Assembly: GCA_024277755.1 (NCBI GenBank)
Contig: JAJRUN010000138.1
Span: 1 to 44,627, forward strand
Source: Gammaproteobacteria bacterium
Lineage (GTDB): Bacteria; Pseudomonadota; Gammaproteobacteria; Tenderiales; Tenderiaceae
Reading direction: 5' to 3'
DNA length: 44,627 nucleotides
This document shows, piece after piece, positions 34,039-43,263 of the stretch. A program made the translations under genes and the position numbers. Each line of letters opens with the position of its first letter. Position 1 is the stretch's first letter. The notes beneath the pieces are model-generated. The model saw only the letters and a program-made list of their open reading frames with translations. It was not told the origin of the DNA and searched no databases.

Positions 34039-34842
34039 ATGCTTCATATCGTCACCGCCCTGCCCTGTGAGGCAAAGCCACTCATCAAACAGTACCGTCT
34101 CAATGGCCGCCAGGCCGAAAATGGCTTTCGCATCTATGAAAACCAGCAGATACGTCTGATCATCGCGGGTATTGGCAAATGTGCCGCAGCCGCTGCCTGT
34201 GCCTATCTGCAAGGGGCAGAACCACAAGGCAAACACGCCTGGCTTAATCTCGGCATCGCTGGCCATGGTGATTTGAATATTGGCGAGGCAATAATGGCAC
34301 ACAAGGTCACGGATGCGACAACAGGCAAAAACTGGTATCCCGCCATGCCGTTCAATCATCCCTGTCCAACCGCAACGCTTATCAGTGTTGATCAACCACA
34401 AACAGATTATTGTGCCAACACCGCCTATGACATGGAGGCATCTGGTTTTTACGCCACCGCCAGCCGCTTCAACAGCGGTGAATTAGTGCAGGTATTCAAG
34501 GTCATTTCCGACAATCATGCCAATTCAGCTGAACAGGTTTCAGCTCAATTAACAGAACAGATAATTGCAGCCAGGCTCGATGATATTGACGCCCTGATCC
34601 AGCAACTGTTTAAACTGGAACAACAGCAACAAATGTCACCGGAGATAAAACAGTTTCAACAACACTGGCACTTTAGCGTTTCACAACAACATAAATTACA
34701 ACGACTATTACAACGTTGGCTGGCCCGCAGTCAAACGGCCATCAAGGCAGATGATTTTAGTAATAAAAAAAACAGCAAGGCCGTGTTACAAGCCCTGGAA
34801 AAACAAATCATCGCCTTACCCATGAGCTTTGGTGATAAATGA
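34039..34842 (+). CDS. Nucleosidase/purine nucleoside phosphorylase-fold protein
   Basis: A 267-residue protein whose first ~190 residues resemble the PNP/MTA-SAH nucleosidase family: IVTALPCEAKPLIKQY, IAGIGKCAAAAACAYLQG, LNLGIAGHGDLNIGEAI and the substrate-binding YDMEASGFYATA. The C-terminal ~75 residues are a polar glutamine-rich extension. Its stop overlaps the start of the photoproduct lyase-like gene (ATGA). It may clear a nucleoside or deoxyadenosine by-product of that enzyme. That link is inferred. Confidence 0.72.
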   Translation: MLHIVTALPCEAKPLIKQYRLNGRQAENGFRIYENQQIRLIIAGIGKCAAAAACAYLQGAEPQGKHAWLNLGIAGHGDLNIGEAIMAHKVTDATTGKNWYPAMPFNHPCPTATLISVDQPQTDYCANTAYDMEASGFYATASRFNSGELVQVFKVISDNHANSAEQVSAQLTEQIIAARLDDIDALIQQLFKLEQQQQMSPEIKQFQQHWHFSVSQQHKLQRLLQRWLARSQTAIKADDFSNKKNSKAVLQALEKQIIALPMSFGDK

Positions 34843-35834
34843 TTCAGACCCTTTATATCGAACAGGCTATCTTCGACCACCCGCGTAGCGTGGCAATACG
34901 GCAACGTTTTCCGCAGGCCAGCGTGGTAACGTGTGAACGCTATGGAGAAGTATTCAACCCCAAGGCACAAAATTTCCGCCTGCAAAAACAACAACCATCG
35001 CTGATCCTGGCAGAGAAATTTAATAAATTTGTACTCGAAGCACCATTCAGCTACAACATTGGTGGCCAGCGTAACTATTATTTTTCTCACATGCTTAACT
35101 GCATCTACGACTGCCGTTATTGTTTTTTGCAGGGCATGTACCGTTCCGCCAATTATGTTTTATTTGTTAACTATGAAGACTTTGACACAGCCATCGAACA
35201 GACAATAAAAGAATCAAATCAACCGGCTTATTTTTTCTCTGGTTATGATTGCGACAGCCTGGCGCTGGAACCCGTCACCGGTTTTATCAAGCATACACTG
35301 CCGCTGTTTAAAAAATTCGACAATGCCTACATTGAACTACGCACCAAGAGCACCCAGATTCGCAGCCTGCTCGAAATCAATGCCATGCAAAACTGCATCG
35401 TCGCCTTTAGCCTTTCACCTGATAACTTAGCCGCCGCACTGGAACACAAAGCACCCTCGCTAAGTAAACGCCTCGATGCACTCGAAAAACTGCAACAGAC
35501 TGGCTGGCCCATCGGCTTGAGGTTTGACCCAATCATTTATTGTGATGATTATCAACAGATCTATGACGAATTTTTTAAACAGGTTTTTGCACGCATCAAT
35601 CTGAAACAACTGCATTCAGTCAGCCTCGGTACCTTTCGCATGCCACAGGGATTTTATCGCAACATTGTCAAACTCTATCCTGAAGAGAAACTGTTTGCCG
35701 GGCCACTGGCCGAATCACAACCGATGGTTTCTTACGAATCAGAACTGGAACAACAGATGCTGAATTTTTGTCGCGATAAACTATTAGAATTAATACCCGA
35801 AGAGAAATTATTTATCTGCCATGATGACATCTAA
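34839..35834 (+). CDS. Spore photoproduct lyase-like radical SAM protein
   Basis: A 331-residue radical SAM enzyme. The cluster motif is CIYDCRYC (C88, C92, C95; CX3CX2C). A further cysteine, C138, lies 43 residues after the third cluster cysteine, the same spacing as the H-donor C141 after C98 in Bacillus subtilis SPL. GGQRNYYFSHMLNC and RFDPII also fit the family. SPL repairs thymine spore photoproduct, so its role in a non-sporulating gammaproteobacterium is open. It overlaps genes on both sides. Confidence 0.82.
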   Translation: MIQTLYIEQAIFDHPRSVAIRQRFPQASVVTCERYGEVFNPKAQNFRLQKQQPSLILAEKFNKFVLEAPFSYNIGGQRNYYFSHMLNCIYDCRYCFLQGMYRSANYVLFVNYEDFDTAIEQTIKESNQPAYFFSGYDCDSLALEPVTGFIKHTLPLFKKFDNAYIELRTKSTQIRSLLEINAMQNCIVAFSLSPDNLAAALEHKAPSLSKRLDALEKLQQTGWPIGLRFDPIIYCDDYQQIYDEFFKQVFARINLKQLHSVSLGTFRMPQGFYRNIVKLYPEEKLFAGPLAESQPMVSYESELEQQMLNFCRDKLLELIPEEKLFICHDDI

Positions 35835-36540
35835 TTCAAGAACTGTTCTGATCAGCGGTGCCACATCAGGCATTGGCCACGCCACCACCAAGCGATTAAT
35901 TCAGGCAGGCCATCGCGTCATCGGCATCGGCCGTGACTTTAGCCAATGTGACTTTGACGGTAACAGCTTCACAGCCATAGAAATGGATTTGGGCGACATA
36001 AAAAAACTGCCCGATCAACTGACTGCACTGGCCAAACAATACCCCGATATTAATGCCATCATCAACTGCGCCGGCCAAGGCCGCTTTGGTTCACTGGAAC
36101 AGTTCAGCTACAAACAAATCTATAAACTGATGGATCTCAACTTTACCAGCCATGCTTTCGTCTGCCGTGCATTTGTGCCGCAGTTAAAAAAACTAAGCCA
36201 CAGCAATATCATTTTTATCGGTTCAGAGGCCGCACTGGAAGGCACACAAAAAGGAAGCATCTACTGCGCCAGCAAGTTTGCCCTGCGCGGTTTCGCTCAA
36301 GCCCTGAGGCAGGAGTGCGGCAATAGCAATGTACATGTCAGCATCATCAACCCCGGCATGGTCAAAACAAGTTTTTTTGACGATCTTAATTTTGAGCCTG
36401 GAAAAGACACAAGCAATTTTATTGAAACCGATGATGTTGCCGCTGCCATAAAAATGATTCTGGATTGTCGCAACGGCACGGTAATCGATGAGATTAATTT
36501 ATCGCCACTTAAGAAGGTGGTCAGCTTCAAGAAATCTTAA
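35821..36540 (+). CDS. Short-chain dehydrogenase/reductase
   Basis: A 239-residue classical SDR. The cofactor motif is ISGATSGIGHAT, the structural NCAG is INCAGQGRFG, the catalytic S is in FIGSEAALEGTQKG and YxxxK is IYCASKFALRGFAQALRQE. The start overlaps the photoproduct lyase-like gene by 14 bp, placing it in the same operon. The substrate is unknown. Confidence 0.9.
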   Translation: MMTSNSRTVLISGATSGIGHATTKRLIQAGHRVIGIGRDFSQCDFDGNSFTAIEMDLGDIKKLPDQLTALAKQYPDINAIINCAGQGRFGSLEQFSYKQIYKLMDLNFTSHAFVCRAFVPQLKKLSHSNIIFIGSEAALEGTQKGSIYCASKFALRGFAQALRQECGNSNVHVSIINPGMVKTSFFDDLNFEPGKDTSNFIETDDVAAAIKMILDCRNGTVIDEINLSPLKKVVSFKKS

Positions 36541-36572
36541 TGGAATCAGAAAAAACACGTCTCACGACACCA

Positions 36573-37058
36573 TTAATCTTGCAACAACCGCTTAACCAGC
36601 TCGCGACTATCGTCCGGTTTGTCGATCTGGCCGGCGGGTGTCCATGACATATCATTTTCCAGGCGATAGCTGTGTCTGTATTCATGCGGCGGATTACCAC
36701 CCCAGTCATCAGGGCCAAGCATGGAGAAATAGTTTGAGCCATCACCACGCTGATAAAGGTGGTAGGTTTTACCGGGAATCCGTTTGAAGTTACATTGCGC
36801 CTGATGCAATTCCTGATCACGCTGGGCTGTTGTCAAGGCATCACGCGCTTCATCCTGCAGGTGGCGGATCTGATCGGCAATCAACTGCAACTTGGCTGAA
36901 ACACGGGTATTGATATGACTATCGGCAATAGTAATCTGCTGCGCCAGGTCAACCAGATCAACACTGGCCCCCAGGCGACTGACCGGATAGGGTGCCGAGC
37001 GGCCATGCCCCTCATGGATATCGCCCTTGCCTTCATGTTTTTTGTAATCTTTGCTCAT
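36573..37058 (-). CDS. DUF2452 family protein
   Basis: A soluble protein of 161 residues matching DUF2452: YPVSRLGASVDLVDLAQQI, NTRVSAKLQLIADQIRHLQ..A, QRDQELHQAQCNFKRIPGKTYHLY, YFSMLGPDDWGGNPPHEY and DMSWTP. The function is unknown. The ORF can open at a GTG (37064), but the ATG two codons later is preferred. Neither has a strong ribosome-binding site. It follows the beta-CASP gene by 40 bp on the same strand. Confidence 0.82.
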   Translation of the reverse strand: MSKDYKKHEGKGDIHEGHGRSAPYPVSRLGASVDLVDLAQQITIADSHINTRVSAKLQLIADQIRHLQDEARDALTTAQRDQELHQAQCNFKRIPGKTYHLYQRGDGSNYFSMLGPDDWGGNPPHEYRHSYRLENDMSWTPAGQIDKPDDSRELVKRLLQD

Positions 37059-37098
37059 TTGCACATTGTAAATAATTTAAACATGGATGTACGTCATT

Positions 37099-38508
37099 TT
37101 AAATCTGCTGCATGTGCACAAGATCAAGCCTGTCACCAAGCTTGGGGATAATCAACTGCCCCACCCCTTGGGCCTTAACCTGCTCTGCCAATGGCTCAAT
37201 CGCCTGAGGTTCACCATGCACCAAGGCCAGTGGTGGATGCCCTTCAAACTGGCCATACCACTCAAGCAAACTGGCCCGGCCAGCATGGGCAGAAAACCCA
37301 CCAATAGTATGAATCTTGGCCGAGACGCTGACCTCCTCACCCCACAGATTGATCTGTTTGGCACCATCGACTAAGAGGCGTCCAAGTGTGCCGCGTGCCT
37401 GAAAGCCAACAATCAAGACATGGCAATTGCGGCGCCAGATGTTGTGTTTGAAGTGATGTTTAATACGCCCACCGCTACACATGCCACTGCCGGCAATCAC
37501 AATCGCGCCGCTGCGAATCTGGTTAATGGCCATGGAATCATCAGCACTGCGGCTGATATGCAGGTTTGGCAACGCAAAGGGGTTGCCATTGTGTCGCTGC
37601 AGGTTTCTGGTCTCACGATCATATAATTCACGGTGTTTGCTATAGACCTCGGTGGCTTCGATGGCCATCGGGCTGTCAAGAAAAATGGCCCAGCGGTCCA
37701 GCTGCCACTTGTCATAATTCAGATTAAAGGCATACAACAGTTCCTGGGTGCGGCCAACGGCAAACGACGGAATCATGATAATGCCTTTGTCGTGTTGTGC
37801 ATTGAGCAACACCTGTTCCAACTCATCCCAGGTTTCATCCCAAGAGCGGTGATCACGATCACCATAGGTACTTTCCATCAATACCAGATCGGCCTGTTTG
37901 ATAACCACCGGGTCTCGCAGAATCGGTGCGCCGCGGTGACCCAAATCACCACTGAATACCAGTTTTCGCGTCACCCCTTCATCACTCAACCACATTTCGA
38001 CAATACTGGAACCGAGAATATGACCGGCATCATTGAGGCGAATTTTTACCCCTGGCAATATTTCAGTTTCAACGCCGTAATCCAGCGGCACAAACTGATC
38101 CATCACCAACGCGGCGTCGGCCATAGTGTAAAGCGGCTCAATCAGGGGCAGGTGTTTGCGCTGCCGTTTGCGGTTCTGCCACTCCACCTCGCGTTCATTC
38201 AGATACCCCGAATCTTTCAGCAAAATCTTGCACAGATCAGCACTGGCGTGGTGGGTATAAATCGGCCCGTTAAAACCCGCCTTGGCCAATAGCGGCAGAC
38301 GACCTGAATGGTCAAGATGAGAGTGGGTCAACACCACCGCATCAATACTGTCAATATCAAATGGAAAAGACTGACTGTTGCGCGCCTCGTCTTCCGGCGT
38401 GCCCTGGATCAGGCCACACTCCACCAGTAACTGATATCCAGCCACTCGCAGCAGATAACAGGAACCGGTGACCTCCTGGGCTGCCCCCAAAAATTGAAGT
38501 TCCAACAC
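37099..38508 (-). CDS. Metallo-beta-lactamase fold RNase (beta-CASP)
   Basis: A predicted RNA-processing hydrolase of 469 residues. Metal motifs are LTHSHLDHSG, DAGHILGSS, SGDLGHRG and the C-terminal GFSAHAG. The beta-CASP part has ESTYGDRDH, IPSFAVGRTQE, SGMCSGGRIKHH and GFQARGTLGR. The ORF opens at 38529, but AAGGAG lies 6 nt before the GTG at 38508, which gives MLELQFLGAAQEVTGS, matching the family N-terminus. The substrate RNA is unknown. Confidence 0.9.
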   Translation of the reverse strand: MLELQFLGAAQEVTGSCYLLRVAGYQLLVECGLIQGTPEDEARNSQSFPFDIDSIDAVVLTHSHLDHSGRLPLLAKAGFNGPIYTHHASADLCKILLKDSGYLNEREVEWQNRKRQRKHLPLIEPLYTMADAALVMDQFVPLDYGVETEILPGVKIRLNDAGHILGSSIVEMWLSDEGVTRKLVFSGDLGHRGAPILRDPVVIKQADLVLMESTYGDRDHRSWDETWDELEQVLLNAQHDKGIIMIPSFAVGRTQELLYAFNLNYDKWQLDRWAIFLDSPMAIEATEVYSKHRELYDRETRNLQRHNGNPFALPNLHISRSADDSMAINQIRSGAIVIAGSGMCSGGRIKHHFKHNIWRRNCHVLIVGFQARGTLGRLLVDGAKQINLWGEEVSVSAKIHTIGGFSAHAGRASLLEWYGQFEGHPPLALVHGEPQAIEPLAEQVKAQGVGQLIIPKLGDRLDLVHMQQI

Positions 38509-38868
38509 AACAGACTCCTTCGATTGCACTACAGCTTCAGTATATGCAATTTATACCTTCTTGCACGCAAACTGTTTAGAGCAACGACTATCAAATCGAA
38601 ACGGCCCAGTCAGCCTATTACTTATCCACGCCGTAACCACAATTGGCATAACCTTTACAATGAAACGTGTGAATGCTGCTGGTGCGACAGCGATGATACC
38701 TAGCCTCACTCTCCCTCACTACCAGCGAACAACACAATCAAGGGTTACAACAAAACACATGAGCCTCTAATCACTGTTGATTTTTTTAGATACAATTGAA
38801 TTTATCAAAATAGTCCAATTTCTTTGTAAGTAACAACATAGACATAATTAGTCGTTAAGAGATAGCCG
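38509..38868. other. Intergenic region between divergent genes
   Basis: It contains the AAGGAG ribosome-binding site of the beta-CASP gene at its left edge. AT-rich stretches around 38775-38850 may hold the promoter of the J-domain-like gene. No gene, hairpin or repeat that I can support is seen. Confidence 0.4.
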
Positions 38869-38949
38869 ATGACACATCTAACAACAGCCAAAAAACCCAA
38901 AAAAAACAATCCGCGTTTCAGAAACTCTGGACAAAAGCAGAAAAATTGA
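38869..38949 (+). other. Candidate 5' part of the J-domain-like gene, in the other frame, with slippery A_AAA_AAC
   Basis: An ATG at 38869 with GAGA six bases upstream opens a 26-codon frame. It contains the heptamer A_AAA_AAC (38901-38907) in the phase required for -1 slippage. A -1 shift there joins the frame of the 38946 gene, which is open from 38859 and reads QSAFQKLWTKAEKLKQEN without interruption. A one-base error in the A8 run is the alternative. Confidence 0.5.
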
Positions 38950-40139
38950 AACAGGAAAATGCGTGTTTTCGTGATCGCCTGGATGAGATAATACGGCGTA
39001 TCAAAACCGATATTGGACCTGCCGAAGAAAAGGCGGCCCGGCAGCAGATCCCCTTGTTAAAGCGTTTGCTGACACTGGGACAACGGAAATCACTGACACA
39101 ATGGCAGCGGCAGATGCTGGGTGACTGGATTCAGGAGATACTAGAACTGCTGCAAAGTACTGGCCAGCTCAACGAGGACATTGCAGATGATATTTCCCGT
39201 TATGACGCGTTTCGTCTCGGCATTGAACTTGATGAGGCCTCCACGATGCCACTGCATGAGCAGTTGCGGGCGCATTTTGAACGGCAAGAAATGCTATTGC
39301 AGGAACAAAATGAGGCCCGCCGGAAAGAAATTCACCGTGAAGTTGAAAGAGTCCTGGATCAAACCCTTGGGCCTGAGCCGTCTAAACCGGAACATCGTTG
39401 CCAAAACATAGACGACTTATTCCGGGACGAACTCAAAGAAGAACAGCGGCGCCAATACGATGATTATCAAAAGGCACGCAACGCCACCCGCGAAGAGTTA
39501 CTGGCGGAAATGCTGGTAGAGAGCAGCTTCATGGACGATGAAGAGGATAACGACTTTGATTTTAGTTTTAATCCGTTCAACGCTGGAAAGCCATATGCAG
39601 AACAGGATGACAGCGCACTCGTTATCAGTAATGTTGTTTTCACGCGACTGTTTAGCAGCACTGCCGCGCAGTTGCACCCAGACCGTGAGCATGACCCGGA
39701 TATCCGCGAGGAAAAGCAAGCGCTTATGAGCCAGCTACTCTACGCGCGAAAGCAAGGTGATGTCATGATGATAGTGCAGATGTACCAAGAACATGTCAGT
39801 GAAAATGCGGCCTTGCCAAAAACGGATGAAAAGCAGCTGCTCAAGGCGCTGAAGCGACAAGTGGATGAATTGCAATGTGAACAGGAAGAGTACTATTTGG
39901 AGTCCCCCCTTCACCACCTGGCATACGAGCGGTTCTATTCCCCCAATCCTGCTAAAACCGATCAAGCATTCAAACATCACATCAAAAAAACAGAAGAGGC
40001 CGCCTCTGAGGAAAGTTCATTAGCTCTAAACATAAAATCGCTTAAAACCCTCAAACCACACCTTGAACAACGCTACGATGAACAACGTTTTATTGACCCG
40101 CAGGAAGCACTGGATGCGTTTTTTAATTTTGCACGCTGA
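38946..40139 (+). CDS. J-domain-like hypothetical protein
   Basis: The 397-residue ORF opens at a TTG with no ribosome-binding site, and the true start is probably upstream (see the 38869 feature). Near residue 240, VVFTRLFSSTAAQLHPDREHDPDIREEKQALM contains an HPD and a helix arrangement like DnaJ J-domains. The rest is charged and helical with coiled-coil-prone stretches (LHEQLRAHFERQEMLLQEQNEARRK). If functional it would stimulate an Hsp70-type chaperone. There is no dnaK nearby. Confidence 0.7.
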   Translation: MKQENACFRDRLDEIIRRIKTDIGPAEEKAARQQIPLLKRLLTLGQRKSLTQWQRQMLGDWIQEILELLQSTGQLNEDIADDISRYDAFRLGIELDEASTMPLHEQLRAHFERQEMLLQEQNEARRKEIHREVERVLDQTLGPEPSKPEHRCQNIDDLFRDELKEEQRRQYDDYQKARNATREELLAEMLVESSFMDDEEDNDFDFSFNPFNAGKPYAEQDDSALVISNVVFTRLFSSTAAQLHPDREHDPDIREEKQALMSQLLYARKQGDVMMIVQMYQEHVSENAALPKTDEKQLLKALKRQVDELQCEQEEYYLESPLHHLAYERFYSPNPAKTDQAFKHHIKKTEEAASEESSLALNIKSLKTLKPHLEQRYDEQRFIDPQEALDAFFNFAR

Positions 40140-40403
40140 ACGACTTGCTAGTGCAGCGCACGATCGAACCAATCGGCAAGTGCAAGCCATCAGCATTTAA
40201 AACTCCGGTCGGCCCTTTAGTTGTTAGAGCTTGAGCGCAATCACTTAGACTGCCCCTCAATAAGGTCAACTGATTATTCTACGATGTCACAAATCCAGCA
40301 CTGAGCAACTCTTTTGCTGCGACACCGACTTGTCGCTATTCTATATATCTGTTTTTTGCTAAAATCCGCCCCCTCTTTACCGCCCACCAAAGGTACCCCT
40401 CCG

Positions 40404-41933
40404 ATGTTTGAACTCCGCGCCAGTCCCGTCGCCAACCTCAAAAATGACCTGCTCTCCGGCCTGACCGTCGCCTTGGCTCTGGTGCCTGAGGCCATTGCCT
40501 TTGCCTTTGTCGCCGGGGTTGAACCTTTGGTGGGGCTGTATGCTGCCTTCATGGTTGGTCTGATCACAGCGGCAATGGGCGGTCGCCCGGGGATGATTTC
40601 CGGCGCTACCGGTGCCCTGGCGGTGGTCATGGTGGCCCTGGTGGCCGATCACGGTGTCGAATATCTGTTTGCCACAGTGGTATTAATGGGCATCATTCAG
40701 GTCGGTGCCGGGGCGCTGAGGCTGGGCAAATTTATTCGCCTGGTGCCCTACCCGGTGATGCTCGGCTTTGTCAACGGCCTGGCCATTGTTATCTTCCTGG
40801 CTCAGCTACCACAGTTTCAAACCACAACAGCAAGCGGGGCAACGGAGTGGCTTAGCGGCAGCGCCCTGTTTATGCTGATCGGCCTGATCACCCTGACGAT
40901 GGCCATCATTCACTTTCTGCCCAAGTTCACCAAAGCGGTGCCTTCGTCACTGGCGGCCATCGTCGTTGTCAGCCTGATCGTAATTGCCTTTAATATTGAT
41001 GTCCGCACCGTTGGTGATATGGCCTCAATTGCCGGCGGTCTGCCTGACTTCCACATCCCCAGCGTGCCCTTCAATCTGGAAACCTTGTGGATCTGTCTGC
41101 CCTACGCCATCATCCTCGCCGCAATCGGCCTGATCGAATCACTGCTAACCCTGACCCTGATCGATGAAATCACCGAAACCCGCGGCCGCGGCAACAAAGA
41201 ATGTGTTGCCCAGGGCGCGGCCAACATTGCCACCGGTTTCTTTGGCGGCATGGGCGGGTGCGCCATGATCGGCCAGAGCATGATCAACGTAAATTCAGGT
41301 GGCCGTGGCCGTCTATCGGGCATCTCGGCAGCGCTGTTTCTGCTCTGCTTCATCCTGTTCGCCAGCAGCCTGATCGAAATAATTCCATTGGCGGCCCTGA
41401 TCGGCGTCATGTTCATCGTTGTCATTGGCACCTTTGAATGGTCGAGCTTCCGCATCCTCGGCAAGATTCCAAAAACAGACGCCTTTGTTATTATTCTGGT
41501 TTCCGGCGTCACTGTCGCCACTGACCTGGCCATTGCCGTAGTCGTTGGTGTCATTGTCTCAGCGCTGGTATTCGCTTGGGATACGGCCAAACGCATGGAT
41601 GCCGACAGCCACACCGACGAAAGCGGTACCAAAATCTACACCCTGCACGGGCCACTGTTCTTTGGTTCCATCCACAGTTTCAAAAATCTGTTTGACCCAC
41701 GCAACGATGCTGACGACGTCATCATCGACTTCGCCAACACCCGTGTTTATGACCACTCGGGCATCGAAGCCATCGATGCCGTGGCCGAACGTTACCTCAA
41801 TGCCGGCAAGAGCCTGCACCTGCGCCACCTCAGCCCCGAGTGCCGTAAACTGCTGCGTAAAGCCGGTAACCTGGTAGAGGCCAATTACATCGAAGATCCC
41901 AAGTACAAAGTTGCTGACGACAGCTTGGGTTAA
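40404..41933 (+). CDS. SulP-family anion transporter with STAS domain
   Basis: Inner-membrane transporter of sulfate, bicarbonate or similar anions. The 509-residue protein has 10-12 hydrophobic segments with the SulP marks [68 protein letters not shown] and [13 protein letters not shown] cytoplasmic STAS domain begins near residue 425 ([34 protein letters not shown]). The frame is open to 40314, but the ATG at 40404 (MFELRAS) fits the family and has AAAGG upstream. Confidence 0.9.
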   Translation: MFELRASPVANLKNDLLSGLTVALALVPEAIAFAFVAGVEPLVGLYAAFMVGLITAAMGGRPGMISGATGALAVVMVALVADHGVEYLFATVVLMGIIQVGAGALRLGKFIRLVPYPVMLGFVNGLAIVIFLAQLPQFQTTTASGATEWLSGSALFMLIGLITLTMAIIHFLPKFTKAVPSSLAAIVVVSLIVIAFNIDVRTVGDMASIAGGLPDFHIPSVPFNLETLWICLPYAIILAAIGLIESLLTLTLIDEITETRGRGNKECVAQGAANIATGFFGGMGGCAMIGQSMINVNSGGRGRLSGISAALFLLCFILFASSLIEIIPLAALIGVMFIVVIGTFEWSSFRILGKIPKTDAFVIILVSGVTVATDLAIAVVVGVIVSALVFAWDTAKRMDADSHTDESGTKIYTLHGPLFFGSIHSFKNLFDPRNDADDVIIDFANTRVYDHSGIEAIDAVAERYLNAGKSLHLRHLSPECRKLLRKAGNLVEANYIEDPKYKVADDSLG

Positions 41934-42035
41934 TCCTGCTTGACCAGCCTGACCTTTCCGTCGGACTGGTGTGCCCCCCCGGATCAAGCATCATGAACTA
42001 GGGTAAAATATTTTAATTTGCTAAAAGGCACCACC

Positions 42036-43178
42036 ATGGAAACCCGCTTCATCACCCAGACAGCTGACCTTGAACAGCTCTGCCAGCAACTCAGCCAGAG
42101 TGAATTCGTCACTGTCGACACCGAGTTTGTCCGTGAGCAAACCTATTTCCCGCAGCTGGCCCTGATCCAGATTGCCGACCAGCAAACAATTGCCTGCATT
42201 GATCCGCTAGCAATTGATGATATGACCCCGCTCAAACAGCTGTTTAGCAATCCCGCTGTCACCAAGGTGTTTCATGCCGCTGGCCAGGATATGGAAATCT
42301 TTTATCTGATCTTCGGCGAACTGCCGCATCCCCTGTTCGACACCCAGATTGCCGCCACAGTGCTAGGCCAGGGCGAGCAGATTGGTTATGCCAACCTGGT
42401 AAAAGAGGTACTCGGCGTCGACCTGGACAAAAGCCACAGCCGCACCAACTGGCTGCAGCGCCCTCTCGACCCGAAACAGATCAGCTATGCCGAAGATGAT
42501 GTTCGCTACCTGAGCCAGCTTTATCCATTGCAATTAAAGGCACTTGAGACCCAGGGACGCAGCGACTGGCTAATCGAAGACTTCGCCAGCCTTGCCAATC
42601 CGGCCCGTTACCAATCCGACCCCGGCACAGCCTGGCGCAAAATCAAAGGCCTGAACAAACTAAAGGGACTGCAACTGGCGGTGCTGCAAAAACTCAGCGC
42701 CTGGCGCGAACAGCAAGCCATTGACAAAGACAAACCCCGCCGCTGGATTGCCGCCGATATCATCATGCTCGACATCGCCAAGTTACGGCCTAAAAATATC
42801 AACGCACTGGAAAAGATTCGCGGCATTCCCGCCAACCTGGTGCAACGCAATGCTGACAAACTATTGCAATGTGTTCGTGATGCCGAGGCCATGCCTAAAG
42901 ATGAATGGCCCAGCCTGCCACGCCCCAAACGTTTGACCCCAGGGCAGGATGCCTTGGTGGACGTACTGTCAGCGATTATCAAACTCAATGCCCAGCAATA
43001 TAAGATCACCCCCACTACCCTGGCCAGCCGCAAAGAACTGGAACAACTGGTGCACGGTGAGCGGGAGTTGGCCATCCTCAGCGGCTGGCGCCACCATCAT
43101 GGTGGTGAACAACTGCTGGCATTTTTGCAGGGAGACTGCCAGCTGCACTCACAGAACAACCAGCTCAAACTGGACTAA
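42036..43178 (+). CDS. rnd: Ribonuclease D
   Basis: 3'-5' exoribonuclease that trims tRNA precursors. DEDD motifs: D28-E30 (VDTEFVRE), Exo II VFHAAGQDMEIF and Exo III YAEDDVRYL. An HRDC domain follows (LSAWREQQAIDKDKPRRWIAADIIMLDIAKLRP). The ATG at 42036 is preceded by AAAGG and gives 380 residues, close to the E. coli length. A TTG six codons upstream is less likely. Confidence 0.93.
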   Translation: METRFITQTADLEQLCQQLSQSEFVTVDTEFVREQTYFPQLALIQIADQQTIACIDPLAIDDMTPLKQLFSNPAVTKVFHAAGQDMEIFYLIFGELPHPLFDTQIAATVLGQGEQIGYANLVKEVLGVDLDKSHSRTNWLQRPLDPKQISYAEDDVRYLSQLYPLQLKALETQGRSDWLIEDFASLANPARYQSDPGTAWRKIKGLNKLKGLQLAVLQKLSAWREQQAIDKDKPRRWIAADIIMLDIAKLRPKNINALEKIRGIPANLVQRNADKLLQCVRDAEAMPKDEWPSLPRPKRLTPGQDALVDVLSAIIKLNAQQYKITPTTLASRKELEQLVHGERELAILSGWRHHHGGEQLLAFLQGDCQLHSQNNQLKLD

Positions 43179-43263
43179 ACCACAGCATTCGCCGGGGGAA
43201 AGAACCGATAAAGATTGATATCATATTGGCCCCACCATATTCGTAACAAAGACAGGAACAAAC

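Noticed and set aside
41942..41971. Possible terminator after the SulP gene (ACCAG...CTGGT)
   Set aside because: The stem is interrupted by several mismatches and no T-run follows.
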